From Ruminiclostridium sp. (GTDB lineage: Bacteria > Bacillota > Clostridia > Oscillospirales > Ruminococcaceae), in the NCBI GenBank assembly GCA_017941355.1, contig JAGAWN010000124.1:62001-126000 (forward strand): a stretch of DNA of 64,000 nt. The letters run 5' to 3'. Below, one piece after another: positions 1-7,315 of the stretch (position 1 is the first letter of the stretch; each line of letters starts with the position of its first letter). The position numbers were made by a program, and so were the translations under genes. A model generated the notes under the pieces. The model searched no databases, was not told where the DNA came from, and saw nothing but the letters and a program-made list of their open reading frames with translations.

Positions 1-408
1 GGGATCGTCGAGCCATTCACGCACATAGGGCGGGATAAGATGCTCGTTTGCAAGGAAACGCTCCACAGAAGCGGAGATCGACACATACTCTCCTACCGCA
101 AAACGCATTTCGCCGTCTTTCTTGTCGGTCTTTTTCTTGAAGTAGGTGCTGTCGGAGTCGATGCCCAGTATCTTTATGTTGTTCGGTATTGCGAGAGCCT
201 TGTTCGGCGCGTCGTCCGGGAGTTTGAAACGCTTGTTTATAAGCTGTTTCGTGTAGAGCAGAGCGTCCATGCCGGTACCGCCCAGACCGATGATAAGCAC
301 GGGGTTTCCCTTTGACTCGACTCTTATCTGCGCACTCGACATTGAACCTCCGAGGTCAACGCTCATAAGAGATATGTTTTCCTTCTGTGATTCCGAAATT
401 CTTGCCAT
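1..408 (-). CDS. Tubulin-like GTPase-fold protein, C-terminus cut by window edge
   Basis: Partial gene reading leftward off the window; 136 codons are visible. The ATG at 408 follows a GGAGG ribosome site. Near residue 38 the chain reads VLIIGLGGTGMDALLY, which fits the glycine-rich nucleotide loop of the tubulin-like family (Pfam Tubulin_2 style), distinct from FtsZ, whose loop is GGGTGTG-like. After it comes a strand with LGIDSDS, as expected for a Rossmann-type nucleotide fold. No signal peptide or membrane segment is seen, so it should be cytoplasmic. It starts 39 bases after the VWA membrane protein on the same strand, so the two are probably co-transcribed. Family assignment rests on the N-terminal motif alone, and the function is unknown. 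Confidence 0.6.
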   Translation of the reverse strand, partial: MARISESQKENISLMSVDLGGSMSSAQIRVESKGNPVLIIGLGGTGMDALLYTKQLINKRFKLPDDAPNKALAIPNNIKILGIDSDSTYFKKKTDKKDGEMRFAVGEYVSISASVERFLANEHLIPPYVREWLDDP

Positions 409-447
409 ATTGCCCTCCAAATATTTAGTATGCTGAATGATATTGCG

Positions 448-2235
448 TTAAGTTCTGAGATACTGAATTACCATTATGTTGCGCGAACCCGCGGCGGTGT
501 CGTTGTAGTTGAGCGTAAGCCTGTTCGCGTTTGAAAGGATAATGTTTTTGCCCAGCGTTATTCCGCCGCTGTATTCTATGCCTTTCAGTCCGGAGAACCG
601 CACATCGCCGCTTTCCGTCATGCTTATGGATACGCCGGAAATAACGGACTTAGGTATCGCCTCCGCCTGCTCCGAGTTCTCATACAGCGTTTTTATCACG
701 TCTGTGAGCATGACCTTGCGTTTTCCGGGAGACTTTTTCGCAAAATCGTAGGGAACCGGCATCGACGGCACGCCGCCCATGTTCACGGTCACAACGAGTC
801 TGCCGGAATACATCTTTATATGTTCTTTCATGTTCTTTAAGATAAGCAGAACTATCAGTACAACAACAGCCGCGCAGCCTGCACAGATAAGAATGAGCTT
901 CAGCGGACCTTCGGGTTCTATGTAGTTCTCCTCACCTGCTTCAAGGGTAACTATCTCGCTGCGTATATCGGTATTTGTGTTGTAAAGGCTCACCTGTGCG
1001 GTATGGGTGTCTGCCGTAGGCAGCACATACTCACCCGTGAACGCGCCGTTACCGTAGGTAAGCGGTATTTCCTGAGTCTCGTCGGTGGCAGTGTTTTTTA
1101 CGATCGCTTTTCCCGACAGCTTGGCAAACACGGCTTCATCTGTTATCGGCTTATTGTCCGGATCTGTGAGTACAGCCCGGAATTTCAGCTTTGTGTCTGC
1201 CGCGACGGCTTTGTCGGTGTACAGTGTGAAATCCAGGTTGTAGTCGCGGGTAAGAATGTAATTCACATCCACCTGTGTATCTTTCGGGGATTTTACCGAA
1301 AGCCGCCATTTTCCGTTCTGCGGGTAATATATCTTGATAAGGGAGTAGTTTTCATTGCGGGAGATCACGGCAGAAGTACCGTCAAACGCGGCCTCGTTGT
1401 TTCCCGTATCAAACAGCTTCACATCGTCAAGACCGCCGGAGTGCATGATAACGATGTTCGCCTCGACTACCGAGGTGTCGTCGATGGAGAATTCAACATC
1501 GTGATATTCGCCGTCGGAGGTGAAGTTTTCTATGACCTGTGTTTCCGCGCCGGTGTGGCGTACATATATATCGCTGAGTATCTCGGAGAGATCGCTCGCG
1601 CTGTCGGTCATGTAGGTTTTATCGGCAAAGGTTTCGGAGGATATATGGTTAAGTTCCGGCTCATCAACGTCGCCGTTTGCGTTGAGTCCTACAGTATATA
1701 TCGGGATACCCGCGTTTTTGGCGGCGATGATACCGCTTGTGAGATCGCGCTGGGAATCGTCGAGAGTGCGTCCCTCGGAGTTTTCGGTAATGACGGTCTT
1801 ACCGTCAGAGAGGAATACTATGAATTTGCCGTTTCCGCTGTATTCATCGTCGGCAAGCATATTGACCGCGTACAGCACGGCTTTTCCGATATCTGTGGAG
1901 CCTTGCAGCTCACCGAGACCGTCCACTGTTTTTTTCAGCGCGGCTCTGTCCTCCTCGGTATTCATGGGGATAGGCTCCTGCGAATAGTTGATATCCGAGC
2001 CGAACAGCACGAAGCCTATTTTTGTCTGCTCGAGAGTACAAAGATCGGCAAACAGCTTGATAGCTTCAAGTCTGATAAACTCCGGATCGCTTTTTGCCAT
2101 GGAACGGCTGGAGTCAACAAGGAATACCACATCGACCTCTCCGGTAGTCGCACCGACTGCACCGGCGGGAACCAGCCCGAGGGAAAATGAAGCCGCTATC
2201 ACAAGCGCGAGTAAAACTGCAGCAAATCTTTTCAT
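448..2235 (-). CDS. von Willebrand factor A domain membrane protein
   Basis: A protein of 595 residues with a signal peptide (MKRFAAVLLALVIAASF), an extracellular VWA domain and one membrane span near residues 470-495 (LKLILICAGCAAVVVLIVLL), followed by a cytoplasmic tail of about 110 residues. The metal-ion-dependent adhesion site is intact: DSSRS near residue 40, a Thr in GSTDIGKA and the Asp of LSDGK. I chose the start at 2235 because AGGAGA lies eight bases upstream; a longer frame upstream has no ribosome site and spoils the signal peptide. The middle has beta-rich repeats like those of surface VWA proteins. The gene is followed at once by the tubulin-like gene, suggesting that an outside ligand sensor is linked to a cytoplasmic GTPase (inference). 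Confidence 0.8.
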   Translation of the reverse strand: MKRFAAVLLALVIAASFSLGLVPAGAVGATTGEVDVVFLVDSSRSMAKSDPEFIRLEAIKLFADLCTLEQTKIGFVLFGSDINYSQEPIPMNTEEDRAALKKTVDGLGELQGSTDIGKAVLYAVNMLADDEYSGNGKFIVFLSDGKTVITENSEGRTLDDSQRDLTSGIIAAKNAGIPIYTVGLNANGDVDEPELNHISSETFADKTYMTDSASDLSEILSDIYVRHTGAETQVIENFTSDGEYHDVEFSIDDTSVVEANIVIMHSGGLDDVKLFDTGNNEAAFDGTSAVISRNENYSLIKIYYPQNGKWRLSVKSPKDTQVDVNYILTRDYNLDFTLYTDKAVAADTKLKFRAVLTDPDNKPITDEAVFAKLSGKAIVKNTATDETQEIPLTYGNGAFTGEYVLPTADTHTAQVSLYNTNTDIRSEIVTLEAGEENYIEPEGPLKLILICAGCAAVVVLIVLLILKNMKEHIKMYSGRLVVTVNMGGVPSMPVPYDFAKKSPGKRKVMLTDVIKTLYENSEQAEAIPKSVISGVSISMTESGDVRFSGLKGIEYSGGITLGKNIILSNANRLTLNYNDTAAGSRNIMVIQYLRT

Positions 2236-2304
2236 TATACTGTCTCCTGACACTTTCTTTGCGTATTTGCTGATTTCACAGCATAGCAATACATTATCTA
2301 TTAT

Positions 2305-2333
2305 ATTATACATCATCTTAGATAAATTGTAAA
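2305..2333 (-). promoter_or_regulatory. Promoter of the VWA/tubulin-like operon
   Basis: On the minus strand TTTACA (2333-2328) and TATAAT (2310-2305) are separated by 17 bases, a near-consensus housekeeping promoter about 70 bases upstream of the VWA start. Confidence 0.6.
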
Positions 2334-2439
2334 GCACTTTTTATTATTACCGCCGAATTTTATGAATTAAATACGAAATGTTTGTGCATAACGCCTAAAT
2401 TGTTCATATTACGGAAAGCGGTTTTTTTATGAATACCTA

Positions 2440-2468
2440 TTGACAAACGGAGTATAAAGGTATATAAT
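2440..2468 (+). promoter_or_regulatory. Consensus promoter of the metal efflux operon
   Basis: TTGACA (2440-2445), a spacer of 17 and TATAAT (2463-2468) give a perfect sigma-A promoter. The initiation point falls inside the palindrome that follows. Confidence 0.8.
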
Positions 2469-2470
2469 AA

Positions 2471-2492
2471 CAATTGAACAAACGTTCAATTG
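2471..2492 (+). promoter_or_regulatory. ArsR/SmtB-type metal-sensor operator
   Basis: A perfect inverted repeat, CAATTGAAC-N4-GTTCAATTG, begins two bases after the -10 box. Its core resembles the TGAACA/TGTTCA operators of ArsR/SmtB zinc and cadmium sensors (CzrA, SmtB, NmtR). In that position a bound repressor would block initiation, and metal would release it. No ArsR-type gene lies beside it, so the regulator must be encoded elsewhere (inference). Confidence 0.65.
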
Positions 2493-2578
2493 TTTATCTG
2501 CCGAAAACCGGCAAACGCCCGTTACCGGTTCCGGTAACATGGATATTAATCATTTACTCATAAAAGGAGAATACCGAG

Positions 2579-2797
2579 ATGAAAAAGAAATTCAAGCTGG
2601 AAGACCTGGACTGCGCAAACTGCGCTCAGAAAATGGAGGACGCTATCAAGAATATACCCGGGGTTTCGGACGCGTCTGTCAACTTTATGATGCAGAAAAT
2701 GACGATCGAAGCCGACGACGACAGGTTTGACGACATTATGAAGCAGGTAGTTGCCGAGTGCAATAAAGTCGAGCCTGAATGCCGGATACTGATGTGA
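2579..2797 (+). CDS. Small heavy-metal-associated (HMA) domain protein
   Basis: A 72-residue protein made of one HMA ferredoxin-like domain. The metal-binding CxxC is at residues 12-15 in LDCANCAQKME. AAAAGGAGA lies at good distance before the ATG. In most Zn/Cd ATPases this domain is fused to the N-terminus of the pump; here it is a separate gene ending one base before the pump's start codon, so translation is coupled. The likely role is to hand metal ions to the pump or control it. The acidic residues after the second helix (EADDDRFDD) resemble the metal-binding domains of zinc/cadmium pumps. Confidence 0.85.
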   Translation: MKKKFKLEDLDCANCAQKMEDAIKNIPGVSDASVNFMMQKMTIEADDDRFDDIMKQVVAECNKVEPECRILM

Positions 2798-2798
2798 T

Positions 2799-4679
2799 AT
2801 GGGCAGCCTGACAAAGAAACAGAAAAACACTCTCCTGCGTATTATCGTGACTTTCGTGCTGTTCGTCATACTTATGGTGTGCGAGCATACGGGAGTCTTT
2901 GCTCCGCTGCCGTGGTGGGCAGTGACGCTGATCTTCCTTGTTCCTTACGCGGTCATCGGATATGATATCATCATAAAAGCCGGTAAGAACATCTCCCACG
3001 GACAGGTATTCGATGAAAACTTCCTCATGCTTGTCGCAACCGTTGCCGCGTTCTGTATCGGTGAGTATTCCGAAGCTGTTGCGGTAATGCTCTTCTACCA
3101 GGTGGGCGAGTTGTTTCAGAGCTATGCCGTGGGCAAGGCAAGAAGTTCTATAACCGATCTTATGAACATAGTTCCCGAATACGCGAATGTAGAATGGGAA
3201 AACGAAGTAAGGCAGGTCGATCCCGATGATGTGGAAGTCGGTGATACTATTATAATAAAGCCGGGCGAGCGTATCCCGCTGGACGCGGTGATCACCGAGG
3301 GTGAGACTATGATAGATACCGCGGCGCTTACCGGGGAATCCGTACCGCGCAGAGCGGCTGCGGGCGACGAAGTGATAAGCGGCTGCATAAACGGCAGCGG
3401 TACCGTAAAAGCCCGTGTCACAAAGGCGTTTGAGGATTCCACGGTTACCCGCATACTCGAACTTGTTGAAAACGCGGGAAGCAAAAAAGCGAGAGTGGAG
3501 AACTTCATAACCCGCTTTGCAAAATACTACACCCCTGTCGTTACGATATGCGCGCTGATACTTGCGGTTATCCCGTCACTGCTCACAGGAGAATGGAGCG
3601 AGTGGATAGCCCGCGCCTGCACATTCCTTGTAATATCCTGCCCCTGCGCACTTGTGATATCGGTACCTCTCGGATTCTTCGGAGGTATCGGAGCGGCTTC
3701 AAAAGCCGGCATACTTGTCAAAGGCGGCAACTACCTTGAAGCCGTGTCCGGCATCACAAGCGTGGTTTTCGACAAAACCGGGACTCTCACAAAAGGAGAA
3801 TTCCGCGTGAACAAGGTACAGCCTGCGGGCTGCACCGAAGAGGAACTGCTTGAGACTGCGGCACACGCCGAATGTTTCTCCGATCACCCGATAGCGGTAT
3901 CTATACGCGAAGCTTACGGGAAGCCGGTAAACTCCGCGCGTGTTGCCGAAGCGAAAGAAACTGCGGGACACGGTATATCGGTGCTGATAGACGGAAAGCC
4001 CGTTCTGCTGGGCAATTTCAAGCTTATGCAGGTAAACGGCATTGCGGCAAAGGAGCTTGACTGCGCGGGAACTGCGGTTTACGCGGCGCGGGACGGCGTT
4101 TTTCTCGGCACGATAGTTATCTCGGACAGCATAAAGGACGGCTCCCCGGAAGCTATAAAGGCACTGAAAGCGGCAGGCGTAAAAAAGACGGTAATGCTTA
4201 CCGGCGACCGCAGAGCCGAAGCCGACAGCGTTTCGGCGCAGCTCGGGATTGACGAACACTATTCGGATCTTCTCCCCGCTGACAAGGTGGGAATAGTTGA
4301 GAAACTGCTTTCCGGGAACACAAAAACAGACCGGCTCGCGTTTGTCGGAGACGGGATCAACGACGCACCCGTGCTTGCGAGAGCCGATGTGGGCATAGCA
4401 ATGGGAAGTATGGGCAGCGACGCGGCGATAGAAGCCGCAGATATCGTCATCATGGACGATGATCTGCGTAAGATCCCCGCAGTGATGCGTATTGCGGCAA
4501 AAACCATGCGCATAGTCCGCGAGAATATAGTCTTTGCACTCGGCGTAAAATTCGCCGTACTGATCCTCGGCGCCCTCGGTATCGCCAATATGTGGCTTGC
4601 CGTGTTCGCTGATGTCGGTGTAGCCGTTATCGCTATACTGAACTCCATGAGAACGCTGAGAAGCAAAGAGAAAGCCTGA
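2799..4679 (+). CDS. cadA: P1B-type Zn2+/Cd2+/Pb2+ efflux ATPase
   Basis: A 626-residue heavy-metal P-type ATPase. Visible in order are an N-terminal membrane region, the actuator motif TGES, the CPC ion-binding motif in a membrane helix (SCPCALV), the phosphorylation site DKTGTLT, the nucleotide-domain His-Pro (DHPIA), and the hinge GDGINDAP. The last two helices carry a Lys (FALGVKF) and a DxG (FADVGVA), the marks of the Zn/Cd/Pb subgroup P1B-2 rather than copper pumps. It lacks a fused N-terminal HMA domain, which is supplied by the preceding gene. It exports excess metal across the cytoplasmic membrane. Expression probably follows the palindromic operator at 2471. Confidence 0.93.
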   Translation: MGSLTKKQKNTLLRIIVTFVLFVILMVCEHTGVFAPLPWWAVTLIFLVPYAVIGYDIIIKAGKNISHGQVFDENFLMLVATVAAFCIGEYSEAVAVMLFYQVGELFQSYAVGKARSSITDLMNIVPEYANVEWENEVRQVDPDDVEVGDTIIIKPGERIPLDAVITEGETMIDTAALTGESVPRRAAAGDEVISGCINGSGTVKARVTKAFEDSTVTRILELVENAGSKKARVENFITRFAKYYTPVVTICALILAVIPSLLTGEWSEWIARACTFLVISCPCALVISVPLGFFGGIGAASKAGILVKGGNYLEAVSGITSVVFDKTGTLTKGEFRVNKVQPAGCTEEELLETAAHAECFSDHPIAVSIREAYGKPVNSARVAEAKETAGHGISVLIDGKPVLLGNFKLMQVNGIAAKELDCAGTAVYAARDGVFLGTIVISDSIKDGSPEAIKALKAAGVKKTVMLTGDRRAEADSVSAQLGIDEHYSDLLPADKVGIVEKLLSGNTKTDRLAFVGDGINDAPVLARADVGIAMGSMGSDAAIEAADIVIMDDDLRKIPAVMRIAAKTMRIVRENIVFALGVKFAVLILGALGIANMWLAVFADVGVAVIAILNSMRTLRSKEKA

Positions 4680-4710
4680 CGCGGAAGCAATATGCTCTTT
4701 CACAGAAATC

Positions 4711-4916
4711 CAGTCTGTCGAAAAAGGAACTTTTTCGACAGATGTCCTACGCGGACAGCGCCAGCCTACGCGTCTGGACCGCGGCAGGGAGGTCTGTCGG
4801 TCAGCCCCTCTGGCGCAAGCGCCACCTCCCCGCTTTCGGGGAGACACACTGCACCCATACCGTAACACGGAGATTCGTGCATCTGTGGAAAGATAAAAGA
4901 CTTTATTGACAAAAAG
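4711..4916 (+). repeat. Dispersed intergenic repeat, copy 1 (with inner insertion)
   Basis: Starts CAGTCTGTCG with the hairpin CTGTCGAAAAA/TTTTTCGACAG, continues GTCCTACGCGGAC, and ends ACTTTATTGACAAAAAGAG. The same ends and middle occur on the other strand at 35101-35228; a short version is at 17055-17108. Compared with the 35-kb copy, this one carries about 70 extra bases (around 4782-4852) with their own hairpin-rich sequence (CTCTGGCGCAAGCGCCA; CCCCGCTTTCGGGG), like one repeat nested in another. The remaining gap to 5077 shows no gene. Confidence 0.7.
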
Positions 4917-4948
4917 AGACCTGCCGATACGACAGGTCTTTCTTGTTT
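4917..4948. terminator. Terminator between cadA and the hexomutase gene
   Basis: AGACCTG / CAGGTCT stem followed by TTCTTGTTT on the plus strand. The minus strand also has a T-rich tail (CTTTTTGTC), so it can serve both converging operons. Confidence 0.7.
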
Positions 4949-5057
4949 AGTATTCGTCCGCAGCACTTAACTTTCAGACGGGAACTGCTATAGATCTGAA
5001 GTAAATAACGGCTGCGAGGCAGATAGCTTTTCAGAAGCAGAAACTACCCCACGGAGA

Positions 5058-5075
5058 AACGGGCGAACGCCCGCG
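5058..5075 (-). terminator. Possible short terminator after the hexomutase gene
   Basis: On the minus strand, right after the stop codon, a GC-rich hairpin (CGGGCG/CGCCCG around TTCG) is followed by TTTCTC. The T-run is short. Confidence 0.4.
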
Positions 5076-5077
5076 TG

Positions 5078-6796
5078 TCAGCCTTTTACGATCTTTGTGA
5101 ATGCTTCGGCATACTTTGCCTGGAGAGCTGCGGCTTCATCATTTGTTTTGCCGATAGTTGTATAGTAGATCTTGATCTTAGGTTCTGTGCCGGACGGACG
5201 GATTATAAGCTTTGCACCGTCCTCAAGGTACAGCGAAAGAACGTTGGACTTCGGAAGATCTATCTTTGTCTTTGCACCGGTAGCAAGATCGGTCTTTTCG
5301 CTTGCGTTGTAATCCGCGAACGCAACTACCTTTGTTCCCGCAATGTCTTTCGGAACATCGGTGCGAATGCTGTTCATGATCTCTGTCATCTTTGCCATGC
5401 CGCTTTCGCCTTCAAATGCGAAGTTGTCAAGCTTGTTGCAGTATGAGCCGTACTCCTCGTACATCTTCTTTCTCGCTTCGATAAGGGAGATCCCCTGTGC
5501 GCGGTAGAAAGCTGCCATTTCGCAGATGAGCATTGATGCTACGACAGCGTCCTTGTCGCGTACATAGCCGCCGGCAAGATATCCGTAGCTCTCTTCAAAT
5601 CCGAAGATATAGCGGTCTGTTTCGCCCTTTTCTTCAAGGAAGCCTATCTGCTCACCGATGAACTTGAAGCCGGTGAGGACTTCGATAAGCTTGATACCGT
5701 ACTTGTCCGCGATCTTCTGGGTGATATCGGTGGTAACTATCGTCTTGACTGCAACAGGGTCTTTCGGGAGGGTTCCCATTGCCTTTCTTTCTCTTGCGAC
5801 ATATTCGAGCAGCAGCGCGCCTACCTCGTTGCCGGTGAACAGCGCATAGTCGTCGCCGTCGGGAACGGCAATGCCTACACGGTCACAGTCGGGGTCTGTC
5901 GCAAGCAGCAGATCGGGCTTTTCCTTGCGGCAGAGTTCGAGACCTTTCTGGAGCGCTTCCTTGAACTCGGGGTTCGGGTACGGGCAGGTCGTGAAGTTGC
6001 CGTCGGGATTCTCCTGCTCCGGAACAACTACGACTTCCTTGATGCCGATCTCTTTGAGTATGCGGCGAACGGGCTTGTTGCCGGTGCCGTTGAGAGGTGT
6101 GTAAACAACTTTAAGTCCGGAAGAAGCGCAAAGCTCGGGGTGAATGGACTGCTTCTTTACTTCCGCCATGTAGTCGTCTATGCACTTGTCGTCGATATAG
6201 CGGATCATGCCGCTCTTCAAACCCTCTTCAAAGGTGATGGAGTGGATACCGCCGAATGTATCGGTCTTGTTGATCTCCGCAAGAACAGCGTCGGCAGCGT
6301 CAATTGTGAGCTGGCAGCCGTCGGGACCGTAAACCTTATAGCCGTTGTACTTTGCGGGATTGTGGGAAGCTGTCACCATAACGCCCGCATCGCACTTATA
6401 GTATCTTACCGCCCATGACAGTGTGGGAGTAGGCATAAGCTCGTTATAGATATATACGCGGATACCGTTCGCGGAAAGGACCTCTGCAACGGAATGCGCG
6501 AAATATGTGGATTTGATGCGGCTGTCATAGGAAACTGCCACGGAAGCTCCCTCAGGCTTGATCTTCATAAGATAAGAAGCCAGACCCTGTGTAGCCTTGC
6601 AGACAGTATAATAATTCATACGGTTCGTACCCGCGCCGATAACTCCGCGCAGTCCGCCTGTACCGAACTCGAGTTCACGGTAGAATCTGTCGTTGATCTC
6701 TTCTTCTTTTCCCTCCACCGACTTCAATTCCGCCTGTAAGTCGGGGTCTTTTGTTGCTTTCTCAAGCCAGAGCTTGTAAAGTGCATTGATGTCCAT
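5078..6796 (-). CDS. pgcA: Phosphoglucomutase/phosphomannomutase
   Basis: A 572-residue alpha-D-phosphohexomutase, the usual size for Firmicutes PgcA-type enzymes. It interconverts hexose 1- and 6-phosphates, supplying glucose-1-phosphate for glycogen, exopolysaccharide and glycolipid synthesis. The phosphoserine loop TASHNP is at residues 142-147 (Ser144). The metal-binding loop DPDCDR, the sugar-binding GFEESYG and the C-terminal phosphate-binding loop RPSGTEPK are all intact. AAAGGA precedes the ATG, and a near-consensus promoter lies at 6857-6885. It is a single-gene unit in the cytoplasm. Confidence 0.93.
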   Translation of the reverse strand: MDINALYKLWLEKATKDPDLQAELKSVEGKEEEINDRFYRELEFGTGGLRGVIGAGTNRMNYYTVCKATQGLASYLMKIKPEGASVAVSYDSRIKSTYFAHSVAEVLSANGIRVYIYNELMPTPTLSWAVRYYKCDAGVMVTASHNPAKYNGYKVYGPDGCQLTIDAADAVLAEINKTDTFGGIHSITFEEGLKSGMIRYIDDKCIDDYMAEVKKQSIHPELCASSGLKVVYTPLNGTGNKPVRRILKEIGIKEVVVVPEQENPDGNFTTCPYPNPEFKEALQKGLELCRKEKPDLLLATDPDCDRVGIAVPDGDDYALFTGNEVGALLLEYVARERKAMGTLPKDPVAVKTIVTTDITQKIADKYGIKLIEVLTGFKFIGEQIGFLEEKGETDRYIFGFEESYGYLAGGYVRDKDAVVASMLICEMAAFYRAQGISLIEARKKMYEEYGSYCNKLDNFAFEGESGMAKMTEIMNSIRTDVPKDIAGTKVVAFADYNASEKTDLATGAKTKIDLPKSNVLSLYLEDGAKLIIRPSGTEPKIKIYYTTIGKTNDEAAALQAKYAEAFTKIVKG

Positions 6797-6856
6797 AGTA
6801 TATAAGTCCTTTCCGTTATTTAAGCAGCCGCGGTAATCTGTGGCTTACTCTTTATT

Positions 6857-6885
6857 ATTATATCATAACCGCACAAAAATTGCAA
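6857..6885 (-). promoter_or_regulatory. Promoter of pgcA
   Basis: Minus strand TTGCAA (6885-6880), a 17-base spacer and TATAAT (6862-6857), about 60 bases upstream of the pgcA start. Confidence 0.6.
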
Positions 6886-6925
6886 TACTCATTTAACAGA
6901 TTATTGGTAATTTTTTCATAAAAAC

Positions 6926-6961
6926 AAAAATGCTGTCCTGTGTGCATCGGACAGCATTTTT
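6926..6961. terminator. Bidirectional terminator hairpin
   Basis: A strong inverted repeat, AAAAATGCTGTCC / GGACAGCATTTTT, with T-runs on both strands. Nothing obvious reads into it from the left, because pgcA is transcribed away from it. Confidence 0.65.
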
Positions 6962-6981
6962 GTATGGAAAGGAGGTATATC

Positions 6982-7215
6982 ATGACCAATATGGCAGTCG
7001 TTTCGTGGATCGTGCTGTTCTCCCCCGCTTCTGCGGGGAAGGACAGACAGAAGGATCATCTATATAATAAGCGCAGGCTGCAGGCGAGGGAGGTCAATGG
7101 TATTCCGGACATTGTTGGTTTTTTGTATTCCCGCAGCCGTCCGCTTGTTTACTTCCTTGTCTGTATTATACCACCGTTTTCTCCGGATTTCAACAACAGA
7201 ACGGTTACAATGTGA
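6982..7215 (+). CDS. Possible small protein of 77 residues, unrecognised
   Basis: The only reason to list this frame is an excellent ribosome site (AAAGGAGG) six bases before the ATG, just after the hairpin at 6926-6961. The product has a hydrophobic start (MAVVSWIVLFSP), a basic middle and a second hydrophobic stretch (LVYFLVCIIPPF). I do not recognise it. Codon use is not clearly coding, and it may be a decayed remnant. The rest of the 6962-7315 gap holds TTACAA-type repeats near 7205-7260 and nothing else I can name. Confidence 0.25.
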   Translation: MTNMAVVSWIVLFSPASAGKDRQKDHLYNKRRLQAREVNGIPDIVGFLYSRSRPLVYFLVCIIPPFSPDFNNRTVTM

Positions 7216-7315
7216 TTACAAACCGGTAACAAATTCAAACGGATTATTACAAATTGTTACGGACTGCGCACGTTTTCCGCAGCCGGCTGTTCATCGAAGA
7301 AACGGCTTGTTTCCG

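Noticed and set aside
1003..2190. Long open frame of 395 codons on the plus strand
   Set aside because: It lies entirely opposite the VWA gene, has no ribosome site and reads as Cys/Val/Arg-rich nonsense; a shadow of the real gene.
3699..4868. Long open frame of 389 codons opposite cadA
   Set aside because: Antisense to a clearly conserved ATPase and rich in Arg, His and Cys without motifs.
7018..7040. Short hairpin CCCCCGCTTCTGCGGGG
   Set aside because: It resembles the inner hairpin of the 4.8-kb repeat, but the match is too short to call a repeat copy.
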